64,000 bases of DNA from Xanthomonas sp. NCPPB 1128 (lineage in GTDB: Bacteria > Pseudomonadota > Gammaproteobacteria > Xanthomonadales > Xanthomonadaceae): contig NZ_LFME01000001.1 of NCBI RefSeq assembly GCF_001043115.1, forward strand, positions 411,672 through 475,671, written 5' to 3'. Shown piece after piece: positions 55,878 through 64,000 of this stretch; the stretch's first letter is position 1, and every line of letters begins with the position of its first letter. A program made the translations under genes and the position numbers. The notes beneath the pieces were generated by a model, which searched no databases, was not told the origin of the DNA, and was given only the letters and a program-made list of their open reading frames with translations.

Positions 55878-56824
55878 CAGTTGACTCCTTCAATGGCAGG
55901 TGCTGCACGGGGGCTGCCGGCATTGCCGGCGGCCGCCGCGGCGGGGGGTGTCGGGGTGGCCGGCGCGGCGCCGGCACTCAAACGGTCGGTGGCCGACGGC
56001 GTCGGATCGCTGCTGTCGCCGGAATCGGCCAGGATCACCAGCACCACCCGGCGGTTGGCGTTGCGGCCGGCCGGGGTGTCGTTGCTGGCGCGCGGGCGGA
56101 ACTGGCCGTAGCCGATCATCGACAGTCGCGAGGGCTGCAGGCCCTGGTCGGCGAACAGGTGGACGACGCTGGCTGCGCGCGCCGCCGACAGTTCCCAGTT
56201 CGACGGGAACTGCAAGGTCGCGATCGGGGTGTTGTCGGTGTAGCCCTCCACGCGCACCCCGTTGGGCACGCCGGCCAGCACCTGCGCCAGTTCCGCCAGG
56301 GTGGCGCGCGCGCTCTGGTCGAGCGCGGCCGAGCCGGAGCCGAACAGGATGTCGCTGTTGATCTCCACTTCGATCCACAGCCCGGCGCGGCGCACGGTGA
56401 TCAGCTTCTTCTGGATCAGCGGCGCCAGTGCGGCGCCGAGGCGGTCGGCGATGCTGTCGAGCTGGCGCTGCGCGCGGCGCAGCTGCTGCGCGTCGCGCAG
56501 GTCGTCGCCGCGCTGCGCGGTGCCCGAGGGCAGGCGGTTGGGATCGGGCAGGGTCAGCGCCGGGCTGGACTTGATCGGGGTCGGGCGCTCGCCGCCCTGG
56601 CCCTGCAGCGCCTGATCGCCGACCTGCACCGGACGCAGGGTCTTCGGGGTGCCGCCGAATGCGGCGCTCATGGCGTCGGCCATGACCCGGTACTTGGCTT
56701 CGTTGATCGTGGACAGCGCGTACATCACCACGAAGAAAGCGAGCAGCAACGTCATCAGGTCGGCATAGGGGATGGCCCATGCCTCGTGGTTGGCGTGCTC
56801 GTCGTGGGAGTGCTTGCGGGCCAT
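55877..56824 (-). CDS. motD: Flagellar stator protein MotD (MotB family)
   Basis: A 315-residue MotB-family protein. One membrane helix (about 18-38) carries the proton-channel Asp22 (IPYADLMTLLLAFFVVMYALS). A plug/linker region and a C-terminal OmpA-like peptidoglycan-binding domain (about 165-270; VEGYTDNTPI, LSAARAASVV, GRNANRRVVLVI) follow. The Pro/Ala tail is extra. It pairs with MotC. The start ATG (MARKHSHD) lies 7 nt after the motC stop; a TTG two codons upstream is less likely. Confidence 0.93.
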   Translation of the reverse strand: MARKHSHDEHANHEAWAIPYADLMTLLLAFFVVMYALSTINEAKYRVMADAMSAAFGGTPKTLRPVQVGDQALQGQGGERPTPIKSSPALTLPDPNRLPSGTAQRGDDLRDAQQLRRAQRQLDSIADRLGAALAPLIQKKLITVRRAGLWIEVEINSDILFGSGSAALDQSARATLAELAQVLAGVPNGVRVEGYTDNTPIATLQFPSNWELSAARAASVVHLFADQGLQPSRLSMIGYGQFRPRASNDTPAGRNANRRVVLVILADSGDSSDPTPSATDRLSAGAAPATPTPPAAAAAGNAGSPRAAPAIEGVN

Positions 56825-56831
56825 TGGCAAC

Positions 56832-57572
56832 TCAATGCAAGAATCCGGCCAGTTTCGATTCGATGTTGCGCGGGTTCTCGCCCTGGGCGATGGCGATCAA
56901 CCCTTCGATGATCATTTCGCGCTCGCCGCAGCTGTGCTTGATGACGCTCTTGAGCTTGGCGGCCATCGGCAGGAACAGCAGGTTGGCCGAGGCGATGCCG
57001 TAGATGGTGGCGGTGAACGCGGCGGCGATGCCGTGGCCGAGCTTGCTCGGGTCGGCCAGGTTCTTCATCACCGCGATCAGGCCCAGCACCGCGCCGATGA
57101 TGCCCAGGGTCGGCGCGTAGATGCCCATGCCCTCGAATACCTTGGCCGCGGCCAGATCGCAGTGTTCCTGGCCTTCCAGGTCGATCTCCAGCATGTGCCG
57201 GATGGCTTCCGGCTCGACGCCGTCCACCAGCATCTGCAGGCCCTTGCGCACGAACGGATCCTGCTGCTGCGGCACCTGGTTTTCCAGGCCGAGCAGGCCC
57301 TGGCGGCGGGCGATGTTGCTCCATTCCACGATCTGCTTGAGCAGCGCCTGGCGGTCGCTCGGCGGCGGCCACAGGAGCCACTTGGCGATCTGGAACGCAC
57401 GCCGGAACACGGACGGCGGGGTGTGCACCAGGATCGCGGCGACGGTGCCGATGATCACGATCACGAACGCAGCCGGCGACCACAGCGCCGAAATGCCGGC
57501 GCCCTTGAGGATGCTGCCGCCGATGAGCGACAGAATCGCCAACAGCAGGCCGATGAGACTGAGCTTGTCCAT
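56832..57572 (-). CDS. motC: Flagellar stator protein MotC (MotA family)
   Basis: A 246-residue MotA/TolQ/ExbB-family proton channel. Four membrane helices are expected: about 5-24 and 32-52 near the N-terminus and two around 145-165 and 180-202 (GIYAPTLGIIGAVLGLI, GIAAAFTATIYGIASANLLFLP). A cytoplasmic loop (55-145) should interact with FliG. With MotD it forms a second-type stator as in Pseudomonas and Xanthomonas. First gene of motC-motD-parC-parP. No clear Shine-Dalgarno is visible. Confidence 0.94.
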   Translation of the reverse strand: MDKLSLIGLLLAILSLIGGSILKGAGISALWSPAAFVIVIIGTVAAILVHTPPSVFRRAFQIAKWLLWPPPSDRQALLKQIVEWSNIARRQGLLGLENQVPQQQDPFVRKGLQMLVDGVEPEAIRHMLEIDLEGQEHCDLAAAKVFEGMGIYAPTLGIIGAVLGLIAVMKNLADPSKLGHGIAAAFTATIYGIASANLLFLPMAAKLKSVIKHSCGEREMIIEGLIAIAQGENPRNIESKLAGFLH

Positions 57573-57946
57573 GCAGGAGGTATCGGCCAGGGGGCGGGGG
57601 ACTTGATGGGTTGGGGATTCGGGATTCGGGATTTGGGATTCGCAAGAGCGCGAGTGCGGCGGGTTGGTCGGTGTGTCGTAGGAGCGGCTTCAGCCGCGAC
57701 GCGCTGACCTTGGCGCGTGCCTATGCACAATCGTTCGGACCGTGTCGGCAGGGAGCCGAGCGCCGCGCGTTATCGCCGTTCCCGTAGCGGAACCGATGCG
57801 GCGAGCCGCTTTTGCGATTCCCCAATCCCGATTCCCGAATCCCAGCCTTACCGCGTCGCGGCTGAAGCCGCTCCTACAAGAAGCAGAGAAGCGCCAGGGA
57901 AGCCGCTCTTGCGATTCCCCAATCGCCATTCCCCACTCCCGGGTCC
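57573..57946. repeat. Inverted pair of intergenic repeats between cheA and motC
   Basis: A 26-nt REP-like element (GTAGGAGCGGCTTCAGCCGC plus GACGCG) at 57678-57703 has its exact inverted copy at 57852-57877. Both are palindromic inside (GCGGCTTCAGCCGC). They are flanked by GGGATTCGGGATTC-type repeats at 57614-57642 and their inverted counterparts at 57813-57840 and 57914-57939. No gene is present. The unit may form a large hairpin separating the cheA and motC transcripts. Confidence 0.75.
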
Positions 57947-59698
57947 TCAGGCCTTCAAGCCATCCACATCCAGGATCAGCGCCAGGCGGCCGTCGCCGAT
58001 GAGGGTGGCGCCGGCGTAGCCGGGCAGGCCGCGCAGCGAGCGCGGCAGCGGCTTGATCACCACTTCCTCGCGGCCGCGGACCTGGTCCACGACCAGGCCC
58101 ATGCGCGATTCGCCAGCCTGCAGCACCACCACGGTGAGCAGCGGCAGTTGCGGGGCGTCGATGTTGAGCCACTGGCGCAGGTCCACCAGCGGCAGGGTGT
58201 GCGATTGCCGATCGAGCACGGCGCGGCCGTCGAACCAGCCCAGCGAGCGGCGCGGCGCGTGCAGCACTTCCACCACGCGCGCCAGCGGCAGCGCGTAGAC
58301 GGTGTCGCCGGCCTGCACCAGCAGGGTCGGCAGGATCGCCAGGGTCAGCGGCACGCGGATCAGGAAGCGGCTGCCGCGGCCCAGTTCCGACTGGATCTGG
58401 ATCTGCCCGCTGAGTTCGCGGATGCGCGACTGCACCACGTCCATGCCGACGCCACGGCCGGAGATGTCGGTGACTTCGGCCTTGGTGGAGAAGCCGGGCA
58501 GGAATACCAGGTGCAGGCATTCCTCGGTGCTCAGGCGGGCGGCGGCCTCGGGGTCGATCAGGCCCTTCTCGCGGGCCTTGGCGCGCAGGCGCTCGGGATC
58601 GATGCCGGCGCCGTCGTCCTGCACCTCGATGCTGACGTAGTCGCCTTCCTGCTGCGCCGACAGGCGCACGTGGCCGCCACGCGGCTTGCCGGTGGCCTCG
58701 CGCAGTGCCGGCGCCTCGATGCCGTGGTCGATCGCGTTGCGCACCAGGTGCACCAGCGGATCGGCCAGCGCCTCGACCAGGTTGCGGTCCAGCTCGGTGT
58801 CGGCGCCGATCAGTTCCAGTTCCACTTCCTTGTTGAGCGAGCGGGCGACGTCGCGCGCCACCTTGGGGAAGCGCGAGAACACCTTGCCGACCGGCTGCAT
58901 GCGCGTGCGCATCACCGCCGACTGCAGGCGCGCGGTGGCGATGTCCAGGCTGCTGACCGCGCGGTCCAGTTCTTCGTCGCGCAGGCGCACGCGCAGGGTC
59001 TTGAGCCGGTTGCGCGAGAGCACCAGTTCGCCGATCAGGTTGACGATCGCGTCCAGGCGCTTGGTGTCCACGCGCACGGTGTGTTCGGGTTCGGCGGCCT
59101 TGGCCGGGGCGGCGGCGGCCTTGGGCGCGGCGCTGGGCGCGCGCGGCGCCGGCTGCAACGCCTGCGGCGTGGCCGTCGGCGGCGCATCGCCGTGCAACTG
59201 GTCCAGCAGCGCCTCGAATTCGTCGTCGCTGATCAGATCACCCGCAGCCGCAGCCGCGGCGGTGGCCGGTACGGCGGCGGGTGCCGGCGCGGTGCTCTTG
59301 GCCGGCGCCGGGGCGGCGTCGCCGTGCGCATCGAACTGCGCGATCAGCTCCGCCGGCGCGCGCGGCGGCTCCTGGCCGCTGCCGAAGGCGTCGAGCATCG
59401 ACTGCAGGTAGTCCAGCGACTGCTGCGCGGCGTCGAAGTGCCGCGCCTGCAGGGTGGCCTGGCCGGCGCGGGCCATGCCCAGGGTTTCTTCGGCGGCGTG
59501 GCACAGCTCGACCATGGCGTTGATCGCCAGGAAGCCGGCGCCGCCCTTGAGCGTGTGGAAGCCGCGGAACACAGCGTTGAGCTGGCCGCTGTCCTCGGGC
59601 GCCTGCTCCAGCGACACCAACTGCTCGCCGAGCCGGTCCAGGATTTCCTGGGCCTCGATGATGAAGTCGGCAGCGATGTCGTCGGGTACGGCGCTCAT
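57947..59698 (-). CDS. cheA: Chemotaxis histidine kinase CheA (flagellar operon copy)
   Basis: A 583-residue CheA. HPt domain with His48 (FHTLKGGAGFL), Ala/Pro linker with a conserved ISDDEFEALLDQLHG segment, dimerisation region (about 205-265), ATPase (LVRNAIDHGIE, GRGVGMDVVQSRI) and C-terminal CheW-like domain (about 440-580). It phosphorylates the adjacent CheY. It begins 4 nt after cheZ and belongs to flhF-flhG-fliA-cheY-cheZ-cheA. It is shorter than the other CheA because it lacks an evident P2 domain. Confidence 0.96.
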   Translation of the reverse strand: MSAVPDDIAADFIIEAQEILDRLGEQLVSLEQAPEDSGQLNAVFRGFHTLKGGAGFLAINAMVELCHAAEETLGMARAGQATLQARHFDAAQQSLDYLQSMLDAFGSGQEPPRAPAELIAQFDAHGDAAPAPAKSTAPAPAAVPATAAAAAAGDLISDDEFEALLDQLHGDAPPTATPQALQPAPRAPSAAPKAAAAPAKAAEPEHTVRVDTKRLDAIVNLIGELVLSRNRLKTLRVRLRDEELDRAVSSLDIATARLQSAVMRTRMQPVGKVFSRFPKVARDVARSLNKEVELELIGADTELDRNLVEALADPLVHLVRNAIDHGIEAPALREATGKPRGGHVRLSAQQEGDYVSIEVQDDGAGIDPERLRAKAREKGLIDPEAAARLSTEECLHLVFLPGFSTKAEVTDISGRGVGMDVVQSRIRELSGQIQIQSELGRGSRFLIRVPLTLAILPTLLVQAGDTVYALPLARVVEVLHAPRRSLGWFDGRAVLDRQSHTLPLVDLRQWLNIDAPQLPLLTVVVLQAGESRMGLVVDQVRGREEVVIKPLPRSLRGLPGYAGATLIGDGRLALILDVDGLKA

Positions 59699-59702
59699 AG
59701 AT

Positions 59703-60314
59703 TTACAGTCCCAGGCCCGAGAGCAGGTCGTCGGCGTCGTTCTGCGACACGCCGTGGCGGTCCAGGCCGGGCAGGGCCGGGCGGGCCAGGCCGCCGTCGG
59801 CCTTCTTGTTTTCTTCCTTCGGCGGCAGACCCAGTGCGCCGAAACCCTCGTGCACGCGGCGCACGATGCCGGCGACGCGGCGGATGATCTGCCCGGTCAG
59901 GTCCTGGAAGCTCTGCGCCAGGGCCATCTCGGTGAGGTTGTGGCGGATCTTGTCGAGGATCTCGCTCTGGTCGCCGCTGAGGCCGCCGGCGGCCAGCTGG
60001 TTGGCCAGCGTGCGGCATTCCTCGGCCAGGTCCAGGGTGCGGTGGCTGGCCTGTTCGGTCATCTCCACCACGTGGTCCAGGCGCGAGCAGGCGTCGTCCA
60101 GTTCGCCGGCCTCGCTGGGCACCACCGGCAGTTCGCCGAGCGCCTGGCCCAGATCGCGCGCGAGCCGGCTCAGGCCCTGCATCATCGGCCGCGTCCGCCA
60201 GGCGGCGAGGGTGTCGATTTCACGGCGCCAGCCGGCCTCGTCGCCGTTCTCCAGCGCGTCCAGCGCGCCTTGCAGGCGTTCGATCAGGGCGGTACGTTCG
60301 GCAGTGGCTTCCAT
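59703..60314 (-). CDS. cheZ: Chemotaxis phosphatase CheZ
   Basis: A 203-residue helical CheZ. The catalytic segment SFQDLTGQIIRRV keeps the Asp and Gln that act in E. coli CheZ (here Asp138 and Gln142). The C-terminal CheY-binding peptide is DDLLSGLGL. It dephosphorylates CheY-P. Its ATG follows the cheY stop without a gap, and cheA starts 4 nt later. Confidence 0.95.
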   Translation of the reverse strand: MEATAERTALIERLQGALDALENGDEAGWRREIDTLAAWRTRPMMQGLSRLARDLGQALGELPVVPSEAGELDDACSRLDHVVEMTEQASHRTLDLAEECRTLANQLAAGGLSGDQSEILDKIRHNLTEMALAQSFQDLTGQIIRRVAGIVRRVHEGFGALGLPPKEENKKADGGLARPALPGLDRHGVSQNDADDLLSGLGL

Positions 60315-60707
60315 TTACGCGGTCGCCCCCAGGCGCTCGAAGATCTTGCCCAGCTTCTCCTGCAGCGTCTGCGCGGTGAACGGCTTGATGATGTAGCCGT
60401 TCACGCCGCACTGCGCGGCCTCGATGATCTGCTCGCGCTTGGCCTCGGCAGTGACCATCAGCACCGGCAGGTGCTTGAGCTTGTCGTCGGCGCGGATGTT
60501 GCGCAGCAGATCGATGCCGGTCATGCCCGGCATGTTCCAGTCGGTGACCACGAACTCGAACGGCGCCGAGCGCAGCGCGGCCAGGGCGCTGTTGCCGTCT
60601 TCGGCCTCGGCGGTGTTGGTGAAGCCCAGATCGCCGAGCAGATTCTTGACGATGCGTCGCATCGTCGAGAAATCGTCCACGATCAAAATCCGCATGTTCT
60701 TGTTCAC
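60315..60707 (-). CDS. cheY: Chemotaxis response regulator CheY
   Basis: A 130-residue receiver domain with all CheY hallmarks: Asp11/Asp12, phospho-acceptor Asp56 ([12 protein letters not shown]), Thr86 (MVTAEA), Tyr105 and Lys108 (GYIIKP). Phospho-CheY binds FliM to switch the motor. Start codon is GTG; two consecutive GTG are present. The second is chosen because AGGAG is 6 nt from it; using the first gives 131 residues and E. coli-like numbering (Asp57). It lies 19 nt after fliA. Confidence 0.96.
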   Translation of the reverse strand: MNKNMRILIVDDFSTMRRIVKNLLGDLGFTNTAEAEDGNSALAALRSAPFEFVVTDWNMPGMTGIDLLRNIRADDKLKHLPVLMVTAEAKREQIIEAAQCGVNGYIIKPFTAQTLQEKLGKIFERLGATA

Positions 60708-60726
60708 CACTGACTCCTAAGGGTTC

Positions 60727-61476
60727 CTATTCTTCGTCTTCCAGACCGGCATCGGCGACCTCGAACGCCTTCAGGCGTCCGCGCAACCGTACCGTGGCCT
60801 GGCCATGGATCTGACACACGCGCGACTCGCTGACCCCGAGTACCGCGCCGATTTCCTTGAGGTTCAATTCCTGCTCGTAGTACAGCGACAGCACCAACTG
60901 CTCGCGTTCGGGCAACTGCGCGATGGCCTTGCCCAGTTCGCGGCCGAATTCGCTGCGCTCGAGCATCTGCTGCGGATTGGGTCCGCCCTTGGCGATGGTA
61001 TCCAGCTCGCCATGGTCCTCGATGCGCGACTCCAGGCTCAGCACCTGGCCGCGGGCGGCATCTTCCATCAAACGCAGGTATTCGGGAAGCGGCATGTCCA
61101 TCGCCGCGGCCACTTCGTTGGCGGCGGCGGCACGGCCGGTGCTCTGTTCGATCTTGCGGATCGCCGAGGCGGCGTCGCGGGCGCGGCGGTGCACCGAGCG
61201 CGGCACCCAGTCGCCACGGCGGATCTCGTCGATCATCGCGCCGCGGATGCGGATCGAGGCGTAGGTCTCGAACGAGGCGCCCTGTTCGGCGTCGTAGCTG
61301 CGCGAGGCCTCGATCAGGCCGATCATGCCGGCCTGGATCAGGTCGTCGATCTCGACGCTGGCCGGCAGCCGCGCCGCCAGGTGGTGGGCGATGCGCCGGA
61401 CCAGGTCCGAGTGCTGGGCGATGTAGTCGTTGGCGCTGTTGCGCTGGACGGCGCGGTAGTGGGCGGCGGCGTTCAT
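60727..61476 (-). CDS. fliA: Flagellar sigma factor FliA (sigma-28)
   Basis: A 249-residue sigma-70-family protein of the FliA group. Region 2 spans about 20-95 (DDLIQAGMIGLIEASRSYD, FETYASIRIRGAMIDEIRRGDWVPRSV), region 3 about 100-165 and region 4 about 190-240 (LNLKEIGAVLGVSESRVCQIHGQA). It directs RNA polymerase to class 3 flagellar and chemotaxis genes, many of which lie in this window behind matching promoters. The start overlaps the flhG stop (ATGA). It should be held by an anti-sigma FlgM encoded elsewhere. Confidence 0.97.
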   Translation of the reverse strand: MNAAAHYRAVQRNSANDYIAQHSDLVRRIAHHLAARLPASVEIDDLIQAGMIGLIEASRSYDAEQGASFETYASIRIRGAMIDEIRRGDWVPRSVHRRARDAASAIRKIEQSTGRAAAANEVAAAMDMPLPEYLRLMEDAARGQVLSLESRIEDHGELDTIAKGGPNPQQMLERSEFGRELGKAIAQLPEREQLVLSLYYEQELNLKEIGAVLGVSESRVCQIHGQATVRLRGRLKAFEVADAGLEDEE

Positions 61477-62357
61477 GCGGCCACCCCGCGCTGGATGATG
61501 CGTTCGACGAAGAACTCGACGTTGCCGCGCGGGGCGGTCGGCGCCTGCCAGCGCGCGGTGCGCCGGGCGATCTCGGAGATCGCCTGCGCCGACGGGCTGG
61601 ACGGGTAGGCCTTGACCACCGGCTGCTGGCGCTGCACCGACAGGCGCAGCCAGTCGTCCTGCGGCACGCAGCCCAGGTAGTTCAGCGACACGTCGCCGAG
61701 GAACTTCTCGCAGACCCGGCTGAGCTTGTCGTACAGCAGGCGGCCCTCGTTGAGGTCGCGGACCATGTTGGCGACGATCTGCACCCGGTCCACCCCGCGC
61801 TCGCGCGAGAGGACCTTGATCAGGGCGTAGGCGTCGGTGATCGAGGCCGGCTCGTCGCAGACCACCACCACCGCGTCCTGCGCGGCCTGGCAGAAGGTCA
61901 GCACGCTGTCGGTGATGCCCGCGGCGGTGTCGACGATCATCACGTCCAGCTCGCGCTGCAGCTCGGAGAACACGTTGACCAGGCCCACGTGCTGGGCCGG
62001 CGGCAGCTCGGCCATGTAGCGGCGGCCGGAGGCGGCGGGCACCACCATCAGCCCGTTGGGCATGTCGATCAGCACCTCTTCCAGGGTGCAGCGCCCGGCG
62101 ACCAGGTCGGCCACGGTGAACTTGGGCGTCAGCCCCAGCAGCACGTCGACGTTGGCCAGGCCGAGGTCGGCGTCCAGCAGCAGGGTGCGCTTGCCCATGT
62201 CGGCCAGCGCCATGGACAGGTTCACCGAGATGTTGGTCTTGCCCACGCCGCCCTTGCCGCCGGTCACGGCGATGGTGCGCACCGGACCCAGCGGTTCGCT
62301 ACGCGTCGCCGACAGGGGGAAGGCATTGGTCAGATTGACGTAGTCACGCGACGGCAT
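61473..62357 (-). CDS. flhG: Flagellum number regulator FlhG/FleN
   Basis: A 294-residue MinD-type ATPase. Deviant Walker A GGKGGVGKT at about 33-41, LLLDADLGLANVDVLLG at about 55-72. FlhG antagonises FlhF and the master regulator to keep flagellar number low. The start MPSRDYVNL overlaps the flhF 3' end by 14 nt; the longer in-frame reading is flhF DNA. It overlaps fliA by 4 nt downstream. Confidence 0.95.
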   Translation of the reverse strand: MPSRDYVNLTNAFPLSATRSEPLGPVRTIAVTGGKGGVGKTNISVNLSMALADMGKRTLLLDADLGLANVDVLLGLTPKFTVADLVAGRCTLEEVLIDMPNGLMVVPAASGRRYMAELPPAQHVGLVNVFSELQRELDVMIVDTAAGITDSVLTFCQAAQDAVVVVCDEPASITDAYALIKVLSRERGVDRVQIVANMVRDLNEGRLLYDKLSRVCEKFLGDVSLNYLGCVPQDDWLRLSVQRQQPVVKAYPSSPSAQAISEIARRTARWQAPTAPRGNVEFFVERIIQRGVAA

Positions 62358-63972
62358 GGGTCTGCTCCGGAGTACAGGGCTTATCGGCAGCGCGCCGCAA
62401 ATCTTCAAGGCGCAATACCAGGCTGGCGGCGTTGGCGCGGTGCAGGTCGTCCGGCACACGCTGTCCATCGGTCACCCAGGTGATGGGGAGGCGGTGGTCC
62501 ACGACCACCGACAAGGCACTGCCGAACCGCCCGGTCTCGTCCAACTTGGTCATGATGACCCCCTGCGGGTCGGCGCCGGCGAACCGGCGCACCACCTCGT
62601 CCAGGTCGGAGAAATGGGCATTGGCGGGAAGGACCAGCAAGGATCGGACCACACGCGAGGCGCGCAGCCAGTGCAGCTGGGCGGCCAGGGCGCGGTCGCG
62701 CTGGCCCATGCCGGCGGTGTCGATCAGCACCAGCTTGTAGTCGGCCAGGCGCTCCAGCAGCTGCTGCAGCGCGGCGTCGCTGTCGGCCTCGTGCACGGCG
62801 ATGCCGAGCTGGCGGCCGTAGCTGTGCAGCTGTTCGCGGCCGCCGACGCGGACCGTGTCGGTGGTGACCAGGGCCACGTCGCGGGCGGCATGGCGCTCCA
62901 GGAAGCGCGAGGCCAGCTTGGCGATGGTGGTGGTCTTGCCGGCACCGGTCGGGCCGATCAGGGCGATCACGCCGCCTTCCTCGAGCGGGTCCAGCGGGGC
63001 GATCGGCAGGCGCTTGGACAGCAGGCCCAGCATCAGCCCGCGGCCGCGGTGCAGTTCCAGGTCGGCGGGGATCTGCATGACCACGTCGCGGGTGATGCCG
63101 CTGTCGAAGCCGTAGTCGTCCATCAGTTCCAGCGCCTGGGCGCGGACCGGCGAGCCGCGCAGGCGCTCGTCGGTGAGGCGGTTCATCTCGCGCTCGATCA
63201 TCTGCCGCATCAGCGACAGTTCGTCGCGCAGCTGCGTCAATTGTTCGTCGTTCTGCGGGGCGGGGAAGGGCGGCACCGCCGCCAGTGGCGCGGCCGCCGG
63301 GATTCCGGCAGCGGCCGCCGCGTCGGCCTTGGCCACGCTGGGGGCGGCCGCGGCCGGGCGCGCCACCGGGGTCAGCGCCACCGCGGCGACGTCGTCGCGC
63401 CAGGCCGGCACGGTCTCGGCGGCCGGCGCCGGCAGGGCGGCGGCGAACGGGCTGGGCATGGGCACGCTGATCGGGGCGTTGCGGAACACGTCTTCGGGAA
63501 TGCTGAACTCGGCACGAGCCGGAGCCGGAGCCGGGGCCTTGGCCGCTGCGGCCGGGCGCGCTGCGGCCGCCGGGGCGGCCGCGGCGGGCATGGCCGAGGC
63601 GGCAAGCGCCGCCGGCTGGGTCAGCGGCCGGGCTGCGGCGGCGGCCGGGGCGGTCGCGGCACCACTGCGGCGCTCGCTGATCGCGGCCATCATCGCCATC
63701 GCCGGGCTGGCCGCGGCGCTCTCACTGCGTGCGGCACGCGGGGCGGCAGTGGCCGGCGCCTGCGCCGGAGCGGCGGCGCGCGGCGCCTCGTCCGGGCGCA
63801 CGGAATCCAGCGCCCGCTGCACCAGGGCCTCGTCGTAGTTGCCGGCGGCGACGATCTCGATGCCCTCGTCGGTACGCCGGTTGGACAGGATCACCGCATC
63901 CGGCCCGTGCTCGTCGCGCACCATCCGGAAGGCGGTGCGCATGTCGGGGGCGACAAAGCGTTTGATCTTCAT
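62344..63972 (-). CDS. flhF: Flagellar GTPase FlhF
   Basis: A 542-residue SRP-family GTPase. N-terminal basic domain (about 1-70; MKIKRFVAPDMRTAFRMV), a very long Ala/Pro-rich linker (about 75-250), then the NG domain. P-loop GPTGAGKTTT lies at about 339, DTAGMGQRD near 416 and TKLDETGRFG near 474. FlhF marks the cell pole for flagellar assembly. First visible gene of the flhF-flhG-fliA-cheYZA operon; flhA would be expected beyond the window end. No clear Shine-Dalgarno. Confidence 0.95.
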   Translation of the reverse strand: MKIKRFVAPDMRTAFRMVRDEHGPDAVILSNRRTDEGIEIVAAGNYDEALVQRALDSVRPDEAPRAAAPAQAPATAAPRAARSESAAASPAMAMMAAISERRSGAATAPAAAAARPLTQPAALAASAMPAAAAPAAAARPAAAAKAPAPAPARAEFSIPEDVFRNAPISVPMPSPFAAALPAPAAETVPAWRDDVAAVALTPVARPAAAAPSVAKADAAAAAGIPAAAPLAAVPPFPAPQNDEQLTQLRDELSLMRQMIEREMNRLTDERLRGSPVRAQALELMDDYGFDSGITRDVVMQIPADLELHRGRGLMLGLLSKRLPIAPLDPLEEGGVIALIGPTGAGKTTTIAKLASRFLERHAARDVALVTTDTVRVGGREQLHSYGRQLGIAVHEADSDAALQQLLERLADYKLVLIDTAGMGQRDRALAAQLHWLRASRVVRSLLVLPANAHFSDLDEVVRRFAGADPQGVIMTKLDETGRFGSALSVVVDHRLPITWVTDGQRVPDDLHRANAASLVLRLEDLRRAADKPCTPEQTHAVA

Positions 63973-64000
63973 GGGTGGGCGCCGGGAATGGGGAATGGGG
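63973..64000. other. Window edge upstream of flhF
   Basis: Only 28 nt, ending in GGGAATGGGGAATGGGG repeats like those near 57600-57950. Nothing else can be said. Confidence 0.4.

Noticed and set aside
55877..56830. TTG start for MotD two codons upstream
   Set aside because: An ATG directly follows and matches the usual MARK-type start.

Overview
The window reads as a chromosomal piece of a high-GC gammaproteobacterium of the genus Xanthomonas or a close relative (Xanthomonadaceae). This rests on the acnA/acnB pair, the chemoreceptor tails ending in WQEF, the flhF-flhG-fliA-cheY-cheZ-cheA order with MotC/MotD, and the intergenic repeats. The species cannot be fixed from sequence reading alone. 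No tRNA, rRNA, CRISPR array, insertion sequence or phage gene was seen.

Layout: (1) 1-750, repeat-rich non-coding DNA, including two extra partial copies of the acnA 3' end. (2) 753-6973, central metabolism: acnA (-), a VapB/VapC-type toxin-antitoxin pair (+) and acnB (+). (3) 7106-12243, a translationally coupled operon on the minus strand, cheR-cheD-cheB followed by a PAS-PAS-GAF-GGDEF-EAL c-di-GMP enzyme. (4) 12341-50333, a tandem array of 13 methyl-accepting chemotaxis proteins (M1 to M13 here), all on the minus strand. A cheW, a PilZ flagellar brake gene (ycgR) and three genes for exported or membrane-anchored proteins are interspersed. (5) 50812-53517, an operon STAS-cheY-cheA. (6) 53626-57572, an operon motC-motD-parC(ParA-like)-parP(CheW-like). 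(7) 57947-63972, the flagellar/chemotaxis operon flhF-flhG-fliA-cheY-cheZ-cheA.

How the genes fit together: FlhF and FlhG set flagellar position and number, and MotC/MotD form a stator. FliA (sigma-28) is encoded here, and sites resembling its promoters (TAAAG/TCAAG-type -35, 11-nt spacer, GCCGATAA-type -10) can be read in front of cheR, cheW, nearly every receptor and the STAS-cheY-cheA operon. The window therefore appears to hold the sigma factor and much of its regulon. Receptors signal through CheW/CheA to CheY; CheZ removes the phosphate; CheR, CheB and CheD adapt the receptors; ParC/ParP probably localise the arrays. The GGDEF/EAL enzyme and the PilZ brake tie the system to c-di-GMP.

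Most unusual: a TTGTCTAC element at a fixed distance behind the sigma-28 -10 box in four receptor leaders; two pairs of conserved, probably structured receptor leaders; mosaic receptors; a link between PAS-containing receptors and an exported or membrane-anchored partner gene directly upstream; and six 35-residue repeats in ParP.
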